From CAZDAM01 sp964503595 (lineage in GTDB: Bacteria; Muiribacteriota; UBA6191), in assembly GCA_964503595.1 (NCBI GenBank), contig CAZDAM010000046.1, forward strand, positions 1 to 26,588: a stretch of 26,588 nt of DNA. Reading direction: 5' to 3'. Both the position numbers and the translations under genes were made by a program. Of the stretch, positions 1-7,351 are shown piece after piece (position 1 is the first letter of the stretch; each line of letters begins with the position of its first letter). Below the pieces are notes generated by a model. That model was not told where the DNA came from, did not search any database, and saw only the letters and a list, made by a program, of their open reading frames with translations.

Positions 1-32
1 CTGTTTGGATTTGTTTGCTTTTGTCCTCTGGC

Positions 33-59
33 GTACCGGGAGGCTATGTGCGGAAAGAG
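33..59. repeat. IS-end-like direct repeat, copy A
   Basis: This 27-base stretch begins GTACCGGGA and ends ATGTGCGGAAAGAG. It matches 3062-3088 at 25 of 27 positions in the same orientation. Both copies are preceded by TGCTTTTGT (here at 16-24), with an extra 8-9 bases between the blocks in this copy. Copy B lies just inside one end of the degenerate IS at 3005-3736, so copy A is probably a terminal scrap of a related IS cut by the window edge. I see no transposase homology in the bases after 59. Confidence 0.6.
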
Positions 60-276
60 CGATGATAAGGTAACTGGCCTAAATCCAGATATGTCCCATC
101 TCCCAAAAGGAGTTTGAAGATCGGAAAGCGACAGAGAGGAGTCAGATCGAATCAAACCGATGCCGCTAGAAAAAAGAGCCCAAATTGACCTGAACCTTCA
201 CCATCTGCTATGGTAATTTGACTCAATCAAAACGTCCTCAGGAAAAAACGGGGCGTTTGATTACTGCAAAAATGAC

Positions 277-891
277 GTGTCCATGTATCGAGTCCGATCA
301 TATTCATTCCTGTCAGAACCTAACCTGGTGCTTTATCGGTATAACGACTTTCTGACTGTTGGCATAGCCTTTCCCCGTGATCGAAGATGGACTCACTCAT
401 ATCTTGATTTTGAGCCAGGTGATCTCAGGCCCCTCTTTCAGAATCTGGTGTTGTCAGAGGAACAGACCGGGAAACCCAAATTCATTCGCTGTCCCAGATT
501 TCCATTCTTTTTTCGCTGGGTTCATTACGGCTGGCGTCTGATTCCTGAGGGCTCCCCTGTCGCTTCAGGAGAAATCCTGCTTACTGTTACAACGGGTAAG
601 AAAGTCCACAGCCTGATAGTGCCTGACAGGCAGAATAATTTTTTCGAAAAATATGAATTCGCCCGATCAGAGAACCTTCCGTACTTCCCCTGTGTGCAGG
701 ACAGCATCCCGGAAGATTCCAATCTGGCCTATGATGAATGGCTTTTAGAAGGAAAAGCCTTTGAAGACGACCATCAGGACCATCTTTTGACCAGAAAATT
801 TGCCGATTTGTGGATTGAAATGCATATGAAAGGACATTCAAACCTTCCTGGAGCGGATCGCGGACGAGTCAGGCAGAGCATAAACAGGTAA
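277..891 (+). CDS. Hypothetical protein (204 aa)
   Basis: I do not recognise this protein. It reads through 204 codons from a GTG at 277; an in-frame ATG at 283 is an equally good start and neither has a clear Shine-Dalgarno sequence. The product is soluble-looking, with no signal peptide or membrane segment. It is rich in aromatic and charged residues (for example FPFFFRWVHYGWRL around residues 75-88), with an acidic, His-rich stretch EDDHQDH near residue 164. It stands alone between the left-edge repeat and the convergent LCP-family gene, inside the patch bounded by IS-like repeats, so it may be accessory. No function is proposed. That it is coding rests on its length and on the poor alternative frames. 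Confidence 0.55.
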   Translation: MSMYRVRSYSFLSEPNLVLYRYNDFLTVGIAFPRDRRWTHSYLDFEPGDLRPLFQNLVLSEEQTGKPKFIRCPRFPFFFRWVHYGWRLIPEGSPVASGEILLTVTTGKKVHSLIVPDRQNNFFEKYEFARSENLPYFPCVQDSIPEDSNLAYDEWLLEGKAFEDDHQDHLLTRKFADLWIEMHMKGHSNLPGADRGRVRQSINR

Positions 892-970
892 ATCCAAATT
901 CCAGGATGGGCATCTCAAAGGGGACACTGAAGCTGCGAGAAGATCCAAAAACTACAGGGTAGAGCTGGTT

Positions 971-2767
971 TTATGGACTCTTGTTTTGTTTGGCTAAACT
1001 AACCTTTTGTAGAGAATCTGAGCTTGAACCTGTGCTGGAGTTTTGCGATTTGTTTCCTTCATGAAACTGAATCCACTGCATCGCTTCAATCCGTTCCACC
1101 GAATCTGAGATATAGTAATTTACTAAACCGCTATTGCCTTCTTTTTGCTCATAGTGACCCTTGCCAGTCAAAGTTCGAAGACTCATTTGATCGCGACTTA
1201 AGCTGCGTGCCTGAAGAACAAGATTAGCCATTTCCAGAGGACTTAGATCGGTTTCCACCTCTTTGAAAACTGAAATGAAAAATGAAGGAATTCTACTCAG
1301 AGTTTTCACATTTTTAAGATTAAATGAGTTCAGTTCATGAATTCTTTGCTGCAAGGCACTTAGAAATTTTTGCTGGCGAACAACCCTACCTAAATCTCCC
1401 TTACCATCTGCTCGAAATCTCACATAGGCTTCAGCATTTTCTCCATTGAGAATCTGCTCACCCCGCTTTAAATCAATCTTGAAATTTGCACCCTTATCTT
1501 CATAGAACATGTCCATTTCCACGTCAAGCTTGACGCCACCTACCATATCCACAAATTTTCGAAACAAGCTCAAATCCACCACCACATGACTGCTTAAATT
1601 CAATTCTGGAAACAGAGAGGAGATTGCCTCTTTAAGTAATGGCACTCCGCCCCAGCGATGGGTATGATTCAGTTTGGCATTTTGTTCAACCTGATCTTTG
1701 ACAATTCTAACCTTAGTATCCCGAGGAATCGACATTAAGCGAGCTTGTTTGTCTTTTAAAGAAAAGATCAAAATAGTATCTGCTCTGCCTTCCTTCTCAA
1801 TTCCAGCCACTAAAATCATTTTTACTTCAGCTTTGCTGGCAAGCACTTTTTCTGCGGAATCGACTGATAGTTGTTCATGAGTTGAACTAAGTTTCTTTTG
1901 ACTAGGCTGGATACGGTTGATTATAACACTGCGCTTTTGAGAAGTCTTGGCAATCTCAGTTCTGTCATCAGTACTTTGCTCATCCAGAGAGATTGAAGCT
2001 TCATTTGAAAGGACGCTGGAAGCAGTCTCGATCGGCTCATTCAATTGGAGTTTTTTTGGAGGCTCTTGAATGATTGGACTTTTTGAAGAAAGCTGTTTTG
2101 CAGTTTCTAAAATTGGTGGTGCAATGTATTCCGGTTTTTGTACTGAAGAATCGTGTAAATTGCCACCTTTGAAAATTTTAAATATATCAGTGGTATTGAG
2201 TGTCTTGCCGCCCAGTACTCCAATCAAAGACACAACAAAAACAGAAGCCAGTCCAAAGACAGAAGAAAAACGCTTCAATTTTACCTTGGCAGCTTCAGTG
2301 GAAGAAAAGCTCTGAACTTCATCAATGGATGTATAGAATTCTTCTTGTCTCAAACAGTCGGCTCTGCCCATCAATATAAGCATTTTTCGAAAGACACGTG
2401 GATCGCTTTGAATCAATAGAAATTCAGGGTTTGACTCTAAAAAGATCTTGATTCCTGAACTGTTTTTTTGCTCAATTTCTTCCAAAAATATCAATTTTTT
2501 TGAATTCTCCAGGCCTTGAAAATTCTCTGAAAAAAAATGAGCTAAGTTATCTACATTTTTTTCCGAATCAAATTGTTTTTTTAGACAAGACTGAATCTCT
2601 TTGCAAAACTTCACCCAAACTTTGGACTGATTAGCCTCAATTTCACTTTTAAGAAACCGCGCTAATTCTAAAACCCTGGTCTCACGCTTAATGTATTTCT
2701 TTAAGAGTTTTGCCCGTATCAGAAGGTCTTTTTCTGTTTTGATTTGATCTAGCATCAAGGTATTCAC
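971..2767 (-). CDS. LytR-CpsA-Psr (LCP) family membrane protein with long N-terminal cytoplasmic domain
   Basis: LCP enzymes are membrane-anchored phosphotransferases that move lipid-linked glycopolymers onto peptidoglycan or other acceptors outside the membrane. The LCP domain is at about residues 316-480. It has the opening MILVAGIEKEGRADTILIF, the SIPRDTKVRI strand, a LNHTHRWGG segment where families usually read NAAYxxGG, the VGGVKLDV strand and the Arg-rich RFRADGKGDLGRVVRQQ signature. One membrane segment lies at about 168-187. It is preceded by a roughly 165-residue charged, helical cytoplasmic region, far longer than the short N-termini usual in the family. A low-complexity Ser/Thr/Glu/Lys linker spans 190-315. 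The start is GTG at 2767 or ATG at 2755; neither has a strong ribosome site. The gene is AT-rich against its neighbours, with only 14 G/C among the 60 bases 2521-2580, which suggests transfer. Confidence 0.82.
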   Translation of the reverse strand: MNTLMLDQIKTEKDLLIRAKLLKKYIKRETRVLELARFLKSEIEANQSKVWVKFCKEIQSCLKKQFDSEKNVDNLAHFFSENFQGLENSKKLIFLEEIEQKNSSGIKIFLESNPEFLLIQSDPRVFRKMLILMGRADCLRQEEFYTSIDEVQSFSSTEAAKVKLKRFSSVFGLASVFVVSLIGVLGGKTLNTTDIFKIFKGGNLHDSSVQKPEYIAPPILETAKQLSSKSPIIQEPPKKLQLNEPIETASSVLSNEASISLDEQSTDDRTEIAKTSQKRSVIINRIQPSQKKLSSTHEQLSVDSAEKVLASKAEVKMILVAGIEKEGRADTILIFSLKDKQARLMSIPRDTKVRIVKDQVEQNAKLNHTHRWGGVPLLKEAISSLFPELNLSSHVVVDLSLFRKFVDMVGGVKLDVEMDMFYEDKGANFKIDLKRGEQILNGENAEAYVRFRADGKGDLGRVVRQQKFLSALQQRIHELNSFNLKNVKTLSRIPSFFISVFKEVETDLSPLEMANLVLQARSLSRDQMSLRTLTGKGHYEQKEGNSGLVNYYISDSVERIEAMQWIQFHEGNKSQNSSTGSSSDSLQKVSLAKQNKSP

Positions 2768-3004
2768 TCGGTGAATCTGTTGCCAGGTTAACAGCTGTTT
2801 TCTTTAGTTTTCTAGAAGAATTGAAAATATAAATACAGTTTTAACTCTGATTTATTATCTTTTGTTGATTCATATCTTTCCAGTGAGATGTATGAGTGCT
2901 TCAGATAGACATCCAGATCAAGCTGCATTTCCTCAACCTGGTATTCCGCACACAGCATTTAAAAAGCACCGGATTTGGCACTTTTCTACTATATCAGGAG
3001 GCTT
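2768..3004. other. AT-rich intergenic stretch, nothing recognised
   Basis: This stretch lies between the start of the LCP-family gene and the left end of the IS remnant. It is AT-rich and the short open frames in it show no family features. It probably carries the promoter of the LCP-family gene on the minus strand, but I could not assign convincing -35 and -10 boxes. Confidence 0.4.
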
Positions 3005-3061
3005 TGTCCGAAAAATATACACAAAAGTCATAAAAGTTCTCGTTTGTTTTCGCCTGCTTTT

Positions 3062-3088
3062 GTACCGGGATGCCATGTGCGGAAAGAG
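3062..3088. repeat. IS-end-like direct repeat, copy B
   Basis: This copy matches 33-59 at 25 of 27 bases. It lies inside the IS remnant, between its left terminal repeat and the 3' end of the transposase pseudogene, so it is probably subterminal IS sequence. Together with copy A it brackets the LCP-family gene and the hypothetical gene. Confidence 0.6.
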
Positions 3089-3090
3089 AG

Positions 3091-3650
3091 CTAAACTGAT
3101 TCATACCTCTTGATTCTTCCCCGAATTCGGAAATGCTCATCCAGAAGCGTTCGATGAAGCCTCTCCACGAAACCATTGCTCTGAGGGCTTCTTACTCCCG
3201 TTGTGCGATGTTCTATGCCCTCCAACTGGAGAAAGATCTCATATGGATGATGTTCTTTTCTGACACAGAACTACCGGCCATTGTGTAAAATCGTCCCCAG
3301 GCATGCCTGCTGAGGCAGTCCACAACCGTTTGAATTCCCACCATGAGGGTATCCACGGCTACCAGCTCTCCGGTTCGGTGAACCCCGATGTGGCGCTCCC
3401 GAAACTCAGGACTGAATCTCTCCAAAAGCCGGACCTGTTCTTCACTCAATTCAATTGAGGTTTCCCTCACGCTCTGTTCAAGCCTAAGAAGCCTTTCGTG
3501 CCGGGTGAGAAGCTTATGCCTGCTCCATAACCCGGCGAACTCCTCCGGAACTCATCTGAACTCCTTGCAGGCACGACTTAGATTTTGAAGATCCTGGGCC
3601 AGTTCTAGCAGGCTGAGTTTACGCCGTGCTATCTTTTCTTCGGTGGTTAT
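3091..3650 (-). pseudogene. Transposase (rve integrase fold), disrupted
   Basis: Reading the minus strand, the frame begins ITTEEKIARRKLSLLEL at 3650, where the original ATG seems to have become ATA. It passes an in-frame TGA, continues through IELSEEQVRLLERF and FRERHIG to VAVDTLMVG (first catalytic Asp) and QTVVDCLSRHAWGRFYT, then shifts frame. It resumes as HPYEIFLQLEGIEHRTT and RSPQSNGFVERLHRTLL (catalytic Glu), and stops at TAG in 3091-3093. The stretch that should carry the second catalytic Asp (the SDNGxEF region) is missing. So is the segment usually between VDTLMVG and QTVVD, and the C-terminus is cut short. It cannot encode an active transposase. Confidence 0.8.
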
Positions 3651-3893
3651 AGCGACTTTCTTTGTGATTTGGAATGAGTGTCAGAACCTCAATTCTAAAA
3701 ACCACCGAGGGTGCTTTGGCCACTTTTTTTCTGACACCAACTGTCAGGTGAATACGACCACACTACATTTATTTCTATTCAGAACCCAGCAAGAAGTGGG
3801 CGAGAAGAAAAAATCATTGCAAACCCAAAAGTATTTTTCGGACCGATTCAAATCTGATGCCAGCCCGAATTCATTTCGTTTGATTCTCGCGAC

Positions 3894-3923
3894 TTGCCCC
3901 CTGAGATTCCCGCCCCCTATACT
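3894..3923 (+). promoter_or_regulatory. Candidate sigma-70-type promoter for kal-kce-rsmE
   Basis: TTGCCC at 3894-3899 and TATACT at 3918-3923 are separated by 18 bases, matching the consensus at 4 and 5 of 6 positions. Transcription would start near 3930, about 30 bases before the kal ATG. This is the only promoter-like pair I noted upstream of the three-gene set. Confidence 0.45.
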
Positions 3924-3958
3924 GCTTTTGGTACTGTCATTTGGCCGGGAGATTTCTT

Positions 3959-4345
3959 ATGGAAGCAAGACTGCGTCTTCGTATGAGTCAGCATGATGCC
4001 CACTATGCAGGCAATCTGGTAGATGGAGCCCGCATGCTTGGGCTTTTTGGCGATGTCGCCACGGAACTTCTGATTCGCCATGATGGTGATGAGGGGCTTT
4101 TTCGGGCTTATCAGAGTGTTGATTTCCTGGCTCCCGTCTATGCCGGGGACTATATTGAGATTGTGGGCAGAATCACCAGTGTGGGCAATACCTCGCGCAC
4201 CATGGAGTTTGAAGCCTGGAAAGTCATTTCTCCCTGTCCGGACATGGGCGAGACCGCCGCTGAAGTCCTGGATGAGGAAATTCTGGTCTGCAAGGCTTCC
4301 GGAACCTGTGTCGTCCCAAGAGATCGCCAGCGCATTGCACGCTAA
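3959..4345 (+). CDS. kal: 3-aminobutyryl-CoA ammonia lyase
   Basis: Kal removes ammonia from (S)-3-aminobutyryl-CoA to give crotonyl-CoA, a late step of anaerobic lysine fermentation. The 128-residue hotdog-fold protein has the normal family length and typical blocks: MSQHDAHYAGNLVDGA near the N-terminus, FGDVATELLIRHDGDEGLF in the middle, FLAPVYAGDYIE, and ASGTCVVP at the end. I chose the ATG at 3959 over the upstream in-frame TTG at 3941, because GGGAGA lies 6 bases before it and the family begins MEAxLRxRMS. It is followed 9 bases later by kce, whose product makes its substrate. The other lysine-pathway genes (aminomutases, dehydrogenase) are not in this window. Confidence 0.9.
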   Translation: MEARLRLRMSQHDAHYAGNLVDGARMLGLFGDVATELLIRHDGDEGLFRAYQSVDFLAPVYAGDYIEIVGRITSVGNTSRTMEFEAWKVISPCPDMGETAAEVLDEEILVCKASGTCVVPRDRQRIAR

Positions 4346-4354
4346 GGATATTGC

Positions 4355-5167
4355 ATGAATCAGCCATTGATCATTAGCTGCCCTATTGTCGGGGCCGAGC
4401 TCACCCGTGAAGTCTATCCCCATCTTCCACTAAGCCCTGAGGAACTGGCTGAAGCTGCTCACGGAGCTGTTCAGGCCGGAGCCAGCATCATTCATCTGCA
4501 TGTCAGGGATGAAGATGGCCGGCCTTCCCAAAGCGTGGAGATCTTTGAAAAAACCACCCGTCTGATTCGGGAACGCTGCGACTGCATTCTGCAGTATTCA
4601 ACTGGTGGAGCTGTCGGCACGCCCCTTGAGGAACGTACCGCACCATTGAGACTCAGGCCAGAGATGGCTACTCTGAGTATGGGAAGCATGAATTTCGGAC
4701 CTGATATCTTTGAGAATACCGAAGCCATCATCCGTGGAATTTCTCAAGAAATACAGGCCCATGGCATTCTGGCAGAGCTTGAGATTTTTGATGCCGGGAT
4801 GCTGGATACTCTGTCTCGCTACCAGAAGAAAGGCTGGCTTCCGGAAAGCTTCCACGTCGATTTCGTCCTTGGAGTTCCAGGCGGCATGAGCGGGGAACTG
4901 GCCAATCTGAGTTTTCTGCTGTCCCGTCTGAACTCCAGGCAAAGCTGGTCAGTTGCCGGAGTGGGCCGCTATCAGCTTCCCCTGGCCATTCATGCCATTG
5001 CTCTTGGTGGACATATCCGCGTTGGAATCGAAGACAATATCTTCTTCCGCAAGGGAGAAATCGCCACTTCCAATGCCCAACTCGTCAAAAGAGTTGCCCG
5101 AATCGGAGAGCTTGCGGATCGTCCCCCTGCAACCATTACCCAGACCAGGGAGATACTCGGCCTCTGA
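4355..5167 (+). CDS. kce: 3-keto-5-aminohexanoate cleavage enzyme (BKACE family)
   Basis: Kce condenses 3-keto-5-aminohexanoate with acetyl-CoA, giving acetoacetate and 3-aminobutyryl-CoA, the substrate of the adjacent Kal. The 270-residue TIM-barrel protein shows the metal-binding HLHVRD motif near residue 48, QYSTGG near residue 88, SMGSMNFG near residue 108, FVLGVPGGM, VAGVGRYQ and the C-terminal GGHIRVGIEDNIF block that carries the catalytic Glu in this family. AAGGA lies just ahead of the ATG. BKACE members act on various beta-keto acids, so specificity is inferred from pairing with kal. The next gene, rsmE, starts 1 base after the stop, so the three are cotranscribed. Confidence 0.88.
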   Translation: MNQPLIISCPIVGAELTREVYPHLPLSPEELAEAAHGAVQAGASIIHLHVRDEDGRPSQSVEIFEKTTRLIRERCDCILQYSTGGAVGTPLEERTAPLRLRPEMATLSMGSMNFGPDIFENTEAIIRGISQEIQAHGILAELEIFDAGMLDTLSRYQKKGWLPESFHVDFVLGVPGGMSGELANLSFLLSRLNSRQSWSVAGVGRYQLPLAIHAIALGGHIRVGIEDNIFFRKGEIATSNAQLVKRVARIGELADRPPATITQTREILGL

Positions 5168-5168
5168 C

Positions 5169-5882
5169 ATGAACCGCATTCCCCTCTGGCCCAAGGAAAT
5201 TGAGAATGATATCGTTACCCTGACGGATTCCCGCCTCGATCACGTCAAAACGGTTATAAAAGCCAAATCTCAGGACAGGCTCCGGGCACTGATTCTGAAT
5301 GAGGGTCTGACCGATTTAAGCATTCTGTCTATCGATGACACAGCCTGCAAAGTCCGTCTTCTTCCTTGCGATCAGGAAGGCGACAGACCCTGGCTTCATC
5401 TCATCATCGGAGTCTGCCGCCCGCCCAGCATGCGAAAAATTCTCGAACATGCCACTGCTACAGGAGCAGGCAGTCTGAGTTTTGTGCGTACCCATCTGAG
5501 TGAAAAAAGCTTTGAAGGTTCGCGTTTTTTCCGAGAGGAAGAATACCTCCCCCTAATGCTTGCCGGACTGGCCCAGTCCAATCAGTACTACCGCCTTCCC
5601 ACCCTCACGCTTTATAAGAGTCTCCAGGATTCCTTGCAGGATCTGAATTCTGAGAGCCTGCGCCTGGTTCTGGACCGCAGTGCAGAACAGTGGATTCCAG
5701 TCTGCGCCAGCAAACAGATCATCCTTGCTCTTGGTCCGGAGAGAGGCTGGACAGAGAAAGAACTCCAGATACTTAAGTCTCAGGGCTTCCTCTGCTCTCG
5801 TATATCGGAAAGCACTCTGAGGGTCGAAATAGCCGTCTTTCAGGCTATTGGGCAGCTAGAGTGGATTCGATCTGCTGTTTGA
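5169..5882 (+). CDS. rsmE: 16S rRNA (uracil1498-N3)-methyltransferase
   Basis: RsmE methylates U1498 of 16S rRNA in the small subunit. The 237-residue frame has the family layout: an N-terminal PUA-like part (from DSRLDHVKTVIKAKSQDRL), then a SPOUT knot with ALGPERGWTEKE at about residue 190 and the closing SESTLRVEIAVFQAIGQL, where the family usually reads LGxRILRxETA. The open frame extends upstream to 4953 but that part overlaps kce. The ATG at 5169 gives normal length and follows the kce stop by one base. GGAG about 20 bases upstream is a poor ribosome site, so translation probably depends on kce. Linkage of an rRNA methylase to a catabolic pair looks incidental. Confidence 0.88.
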   Translation: MNRIPLWPKEIENDIVTLTDSRLDHVKTVIKAKSQDRLRALILNEGLTDLSILSIDDTACKVRLLPCDQEGDRPWLHLIIGVCRPPSMRKILEHATATGAGSLSFVRTHLSEKSFEGSRFFREEEYLPLMLAGLAQSNQYYRLPTLTLYKSLQDSLQDLNSESLRLVLDRSAEQWIPVCASKQIILALGPERGWTEKELQILKSQGFLCSRISESTLRVEIAVFQAIGQLEWIRSAV

Positions 5883-5937
5883 TAGCATTCATAAGACCTT
5901 CTTTTTATGATTTAGATCCAGAACAAAGGAGAATGAC

Positions 5938-6825
5938 ATGGATTTCAAGCAGTTACAGCATTTTATCTGGGCTGTAGAGTCAGGTTCATTTCGCAAGGCA
6001 TCCCGTAAAGCTCGACTGGGACAATCCGGTTTTTCCAGCAGTATCTCTTCCATGGAAAAAGAGCTGGGTTTTGATCTTTTCATCCGGGAATCTAATCGCA
6101 CCCTTCTGACGGAAAAAGGGCGGAAGTTTCTGGAATTCTCACATGAATTTCTGGATAAATACAAAAAGCTCCGGGACGAGCTGCGCAACCGGGAAAACTG
6201 TCAGAGTGCCTTAAGAATCGGCATTTCCAAGAATCATGGCAGTGCCATCAATCTGATTCTGGATCAGATCCTTCAGGGGCCGTTTGAACTCGATATCCTT
6301 TACTGTGAAGGAGCCGAGCTCCGAAGGCTTTTCCATAAAGGTGCATTGGATGTAATGATTGGTCTGGGACTCGATGAAAATGAGGAAGTTCTGGATATTC
6401 CTTCCGAACATTCCATTCGTCTTCTCAAGGATAGACTCATCCTGATTGCAGACAAAAATCACCCTTTCTGTGCCTCAAAAACATTTGTCCCATTGAAAGA
6501 ACTGGCCCAGGAAGAGTTTCTTCTGACCCCCGCCATTGCTGAAGAACTCGAGCCCTATTTTGAAGATCAGGGCCAGATTCTGAAAATTCGGGCCCGGTTC
6601 AATGATGCCACACGCATCGCCCGTTTTTTACAAAAAACCCGCTCTTTGGCTCTTTTGGGAGAACAGACCATACCGCCCTCTCTTATGCAGAACCTCAGCC
6701 GTATTCCCTGTGAGAATTTTGAGATACCCTATACAATCCGCATGTATTTCCACCCCAATGATTCCCTGGGGAATCCGGAAGGACGAAAATGGCTGAGGAC
6801 TACAATGGAAAAGCTGCTTCAGTAG
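5938..6825 (+). CDS. LysR-family transcriptional regulator
   Basis: This is a 295-residue LysR-type regulator of standard length. The N-terminal winged helix-turn-helix (residues 1-60) includes FKQLQHFIWAVESGSFRKAS and QSGFSSSISSMEKELGFDLF, followed by RTLLTEKGRKFLEF. The remainder is the usual substrate-binding domain with two alpha/beta lobes. A good Shine-Dalgarno AAGGAGA precedes the ATG. It lies 55 bases after rsmE in the same direction, so it may respond to and control the kal-kce catabolic genes, but this is inference and I saw no LysR box. Its 3' end overlaps the 3' end of the convergent gene by 7 bases. Confidence 0.9.
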   Translation: MDFKQLQHFIWAVESGSFRKASRKARLGQSGFSSSISSMEKELGFDLFIRESNRTLLTEKGRKFLEFSHEFLDKYKKLRDELRNRENCQSALRIGISKNHGSAINLILDQILQGPFELDILYCEGAELRRLFHKGALDVMIGLGLDENEEVLDIPSEHSIRLLKDRLILIADKNHPFCASKTFVPLKELAQEEFLLTPAIAEELEPYFEDQGQILKIRARFNDATRIARFLQKTRSLALLGEQTIPPSLMQNLSRIPCENFEIPYTIRMYFHPNDSLGNPEGRKWLRTTMEKLLQ

Positions 6826-7295
6826 GAAGCCTCACGGTAGAAAAAGGGACGCTCCCTCACCTCTTCAACGCGCATACCCGGTCGCGGGGCTGGAGCATAG
6901 CGGCGACGGATCGGCTGGGACCAATGCCAGTTTTCCTGAGGAATTTCAGGCAAAGCCTGATAACCACAACGATAAAACATGCCCTGTCTGACTCTTGGAC
7001 GGACCTGATCCACGCAGGCCGGATTCACCCCTAGCATAGGGCGTGAGTAAAGCGGATTAGAAAAATGGGACTGCCAGGCCGGAGGAAGAACCTGCTTTTC
7101 CTGCCAGGCCGGAAGCAGATTTTCCCTGCCATGATAATAGGTACCATGTTTCCAGAATAAATGAGGCTCTGTTTCCTGTTTTTTCCAGGCACTTTCTTTA
7201 GGGGAGTTCCACCAGTTGCCCGGATTGGGAACATCCGCAAAAGTCGATAAAGTCAACGCTGACATTAAAATCAAGCAAAATAGACCGATTCGCAT
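6819..7295 (-). CDS. Exported Trp/Pro-rich hypothetical protein
   Basis: I do not recognise this 158-residue protein. It starts with a clear Sec signal peptide (MRIGLFCLILMSALTLSTFA, probable cleavage after residue 20). The mature part is unusually rich in Trp, Pro, Tyr and Arg, with two near-identical PAWQ units (LLPAWQE and PPAWQS). These are reflected in the DNA as two copies of CTGCCAGGCCGGA at 7072-7084 and 7100-7112 on the plus strand. Two cysteines (ACVDQV and YRCGYQ) could form a disulphide. It ends 7 bases inside the convergent LysR gene and is divergent from the degenerate receiver gene, with 56 bases between their starts. It is probably periplasmic; the function is unknown. Confidence 0.72.
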   Translation of the reverse strand: MRIGLFCLILMSALTLSTFADVPNPGNWWNSPKESAWKKQETEPHLFWKHGTYYHGRENLLPAWQEKQVLPPAWQSHFSNPLYSRPMLGVNPACVDQVRPRVRQGMFYRCGYQALPEIPQENWHWSQPIRRRYAPAPRPGMRVEEVRERPFFYREASY

Positions 7296-7313
7296 GCGAA
7301 CACTATCGACAGT

Positions 7314-7325
7314 TTGACATTGTCA
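7314..7325. promoter_or_regulatory. TTGACA box overlapping a short palindrome in a divergent promoter region
   Basis: A perfect TTGACA hexamer (7314-7319) overlaps TGACATTGTCA (7315-7325), two 5-base arms around one base. It sits in the 56-base gap between the exported protein (minus) and the receiver-like gene (plus). The best plus-strand -10, TATGCT at 7340-7345, is 20 bases away, which is longer than usual, so the promoter assignment is weak. The palindrome could be an operator. Confidence 0.3.
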
Positions 7326-7351
7326 CAAAAGTTATATGCTATGCTTTTCCT

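Larger units (their letters stand above)
3005..3736 (-). mobile_element. Degenerate IS481-like insertion sequence
   Basis: The plus-strand left end reads TGTCCGAAAAATA. The right end, on the opposite strand, reads TGTCAGAAAAAAA, an 11 of 13 match, so these look like terminal inverted repeats beginning TGT. Between them lies a broken minus-strand integrase-type transposase. The 732-base span is shorter than an intact element of this kind, in line with internal deletions seen in the transposase frame. I see no clear target-site duplication at the two edges. Assignment to IS481 is from the look of the rve-type transposase and is not certain at family level. Confidence 0.65.

Noticed and set aside
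225..262. Imperfect inverted repeat AATCAAAACG and CGTTTGATT before the first gene
   Set aside because: One arm has a bulge, there is no T-tract and no clear promoter beside it. It could be chance.
3917..4423. Minus-strand open frame of 168 codons
   Set aside because: It is antisense to kal and the start of kce, both clearly recognisable.
4953..5168. Upstream extension of rsmE into kce
   Set aside because: The extra 72 codons overlap kce in another frame and do not look like RsmE; the family starts near the ATG at 5169.
5883..5937. TATGAT at 5906-5911 as a -10 box for the LysR gene
   Set aside because: No acceptable -35 box is at the right distance; the LysR gene may be read through from rsmE.
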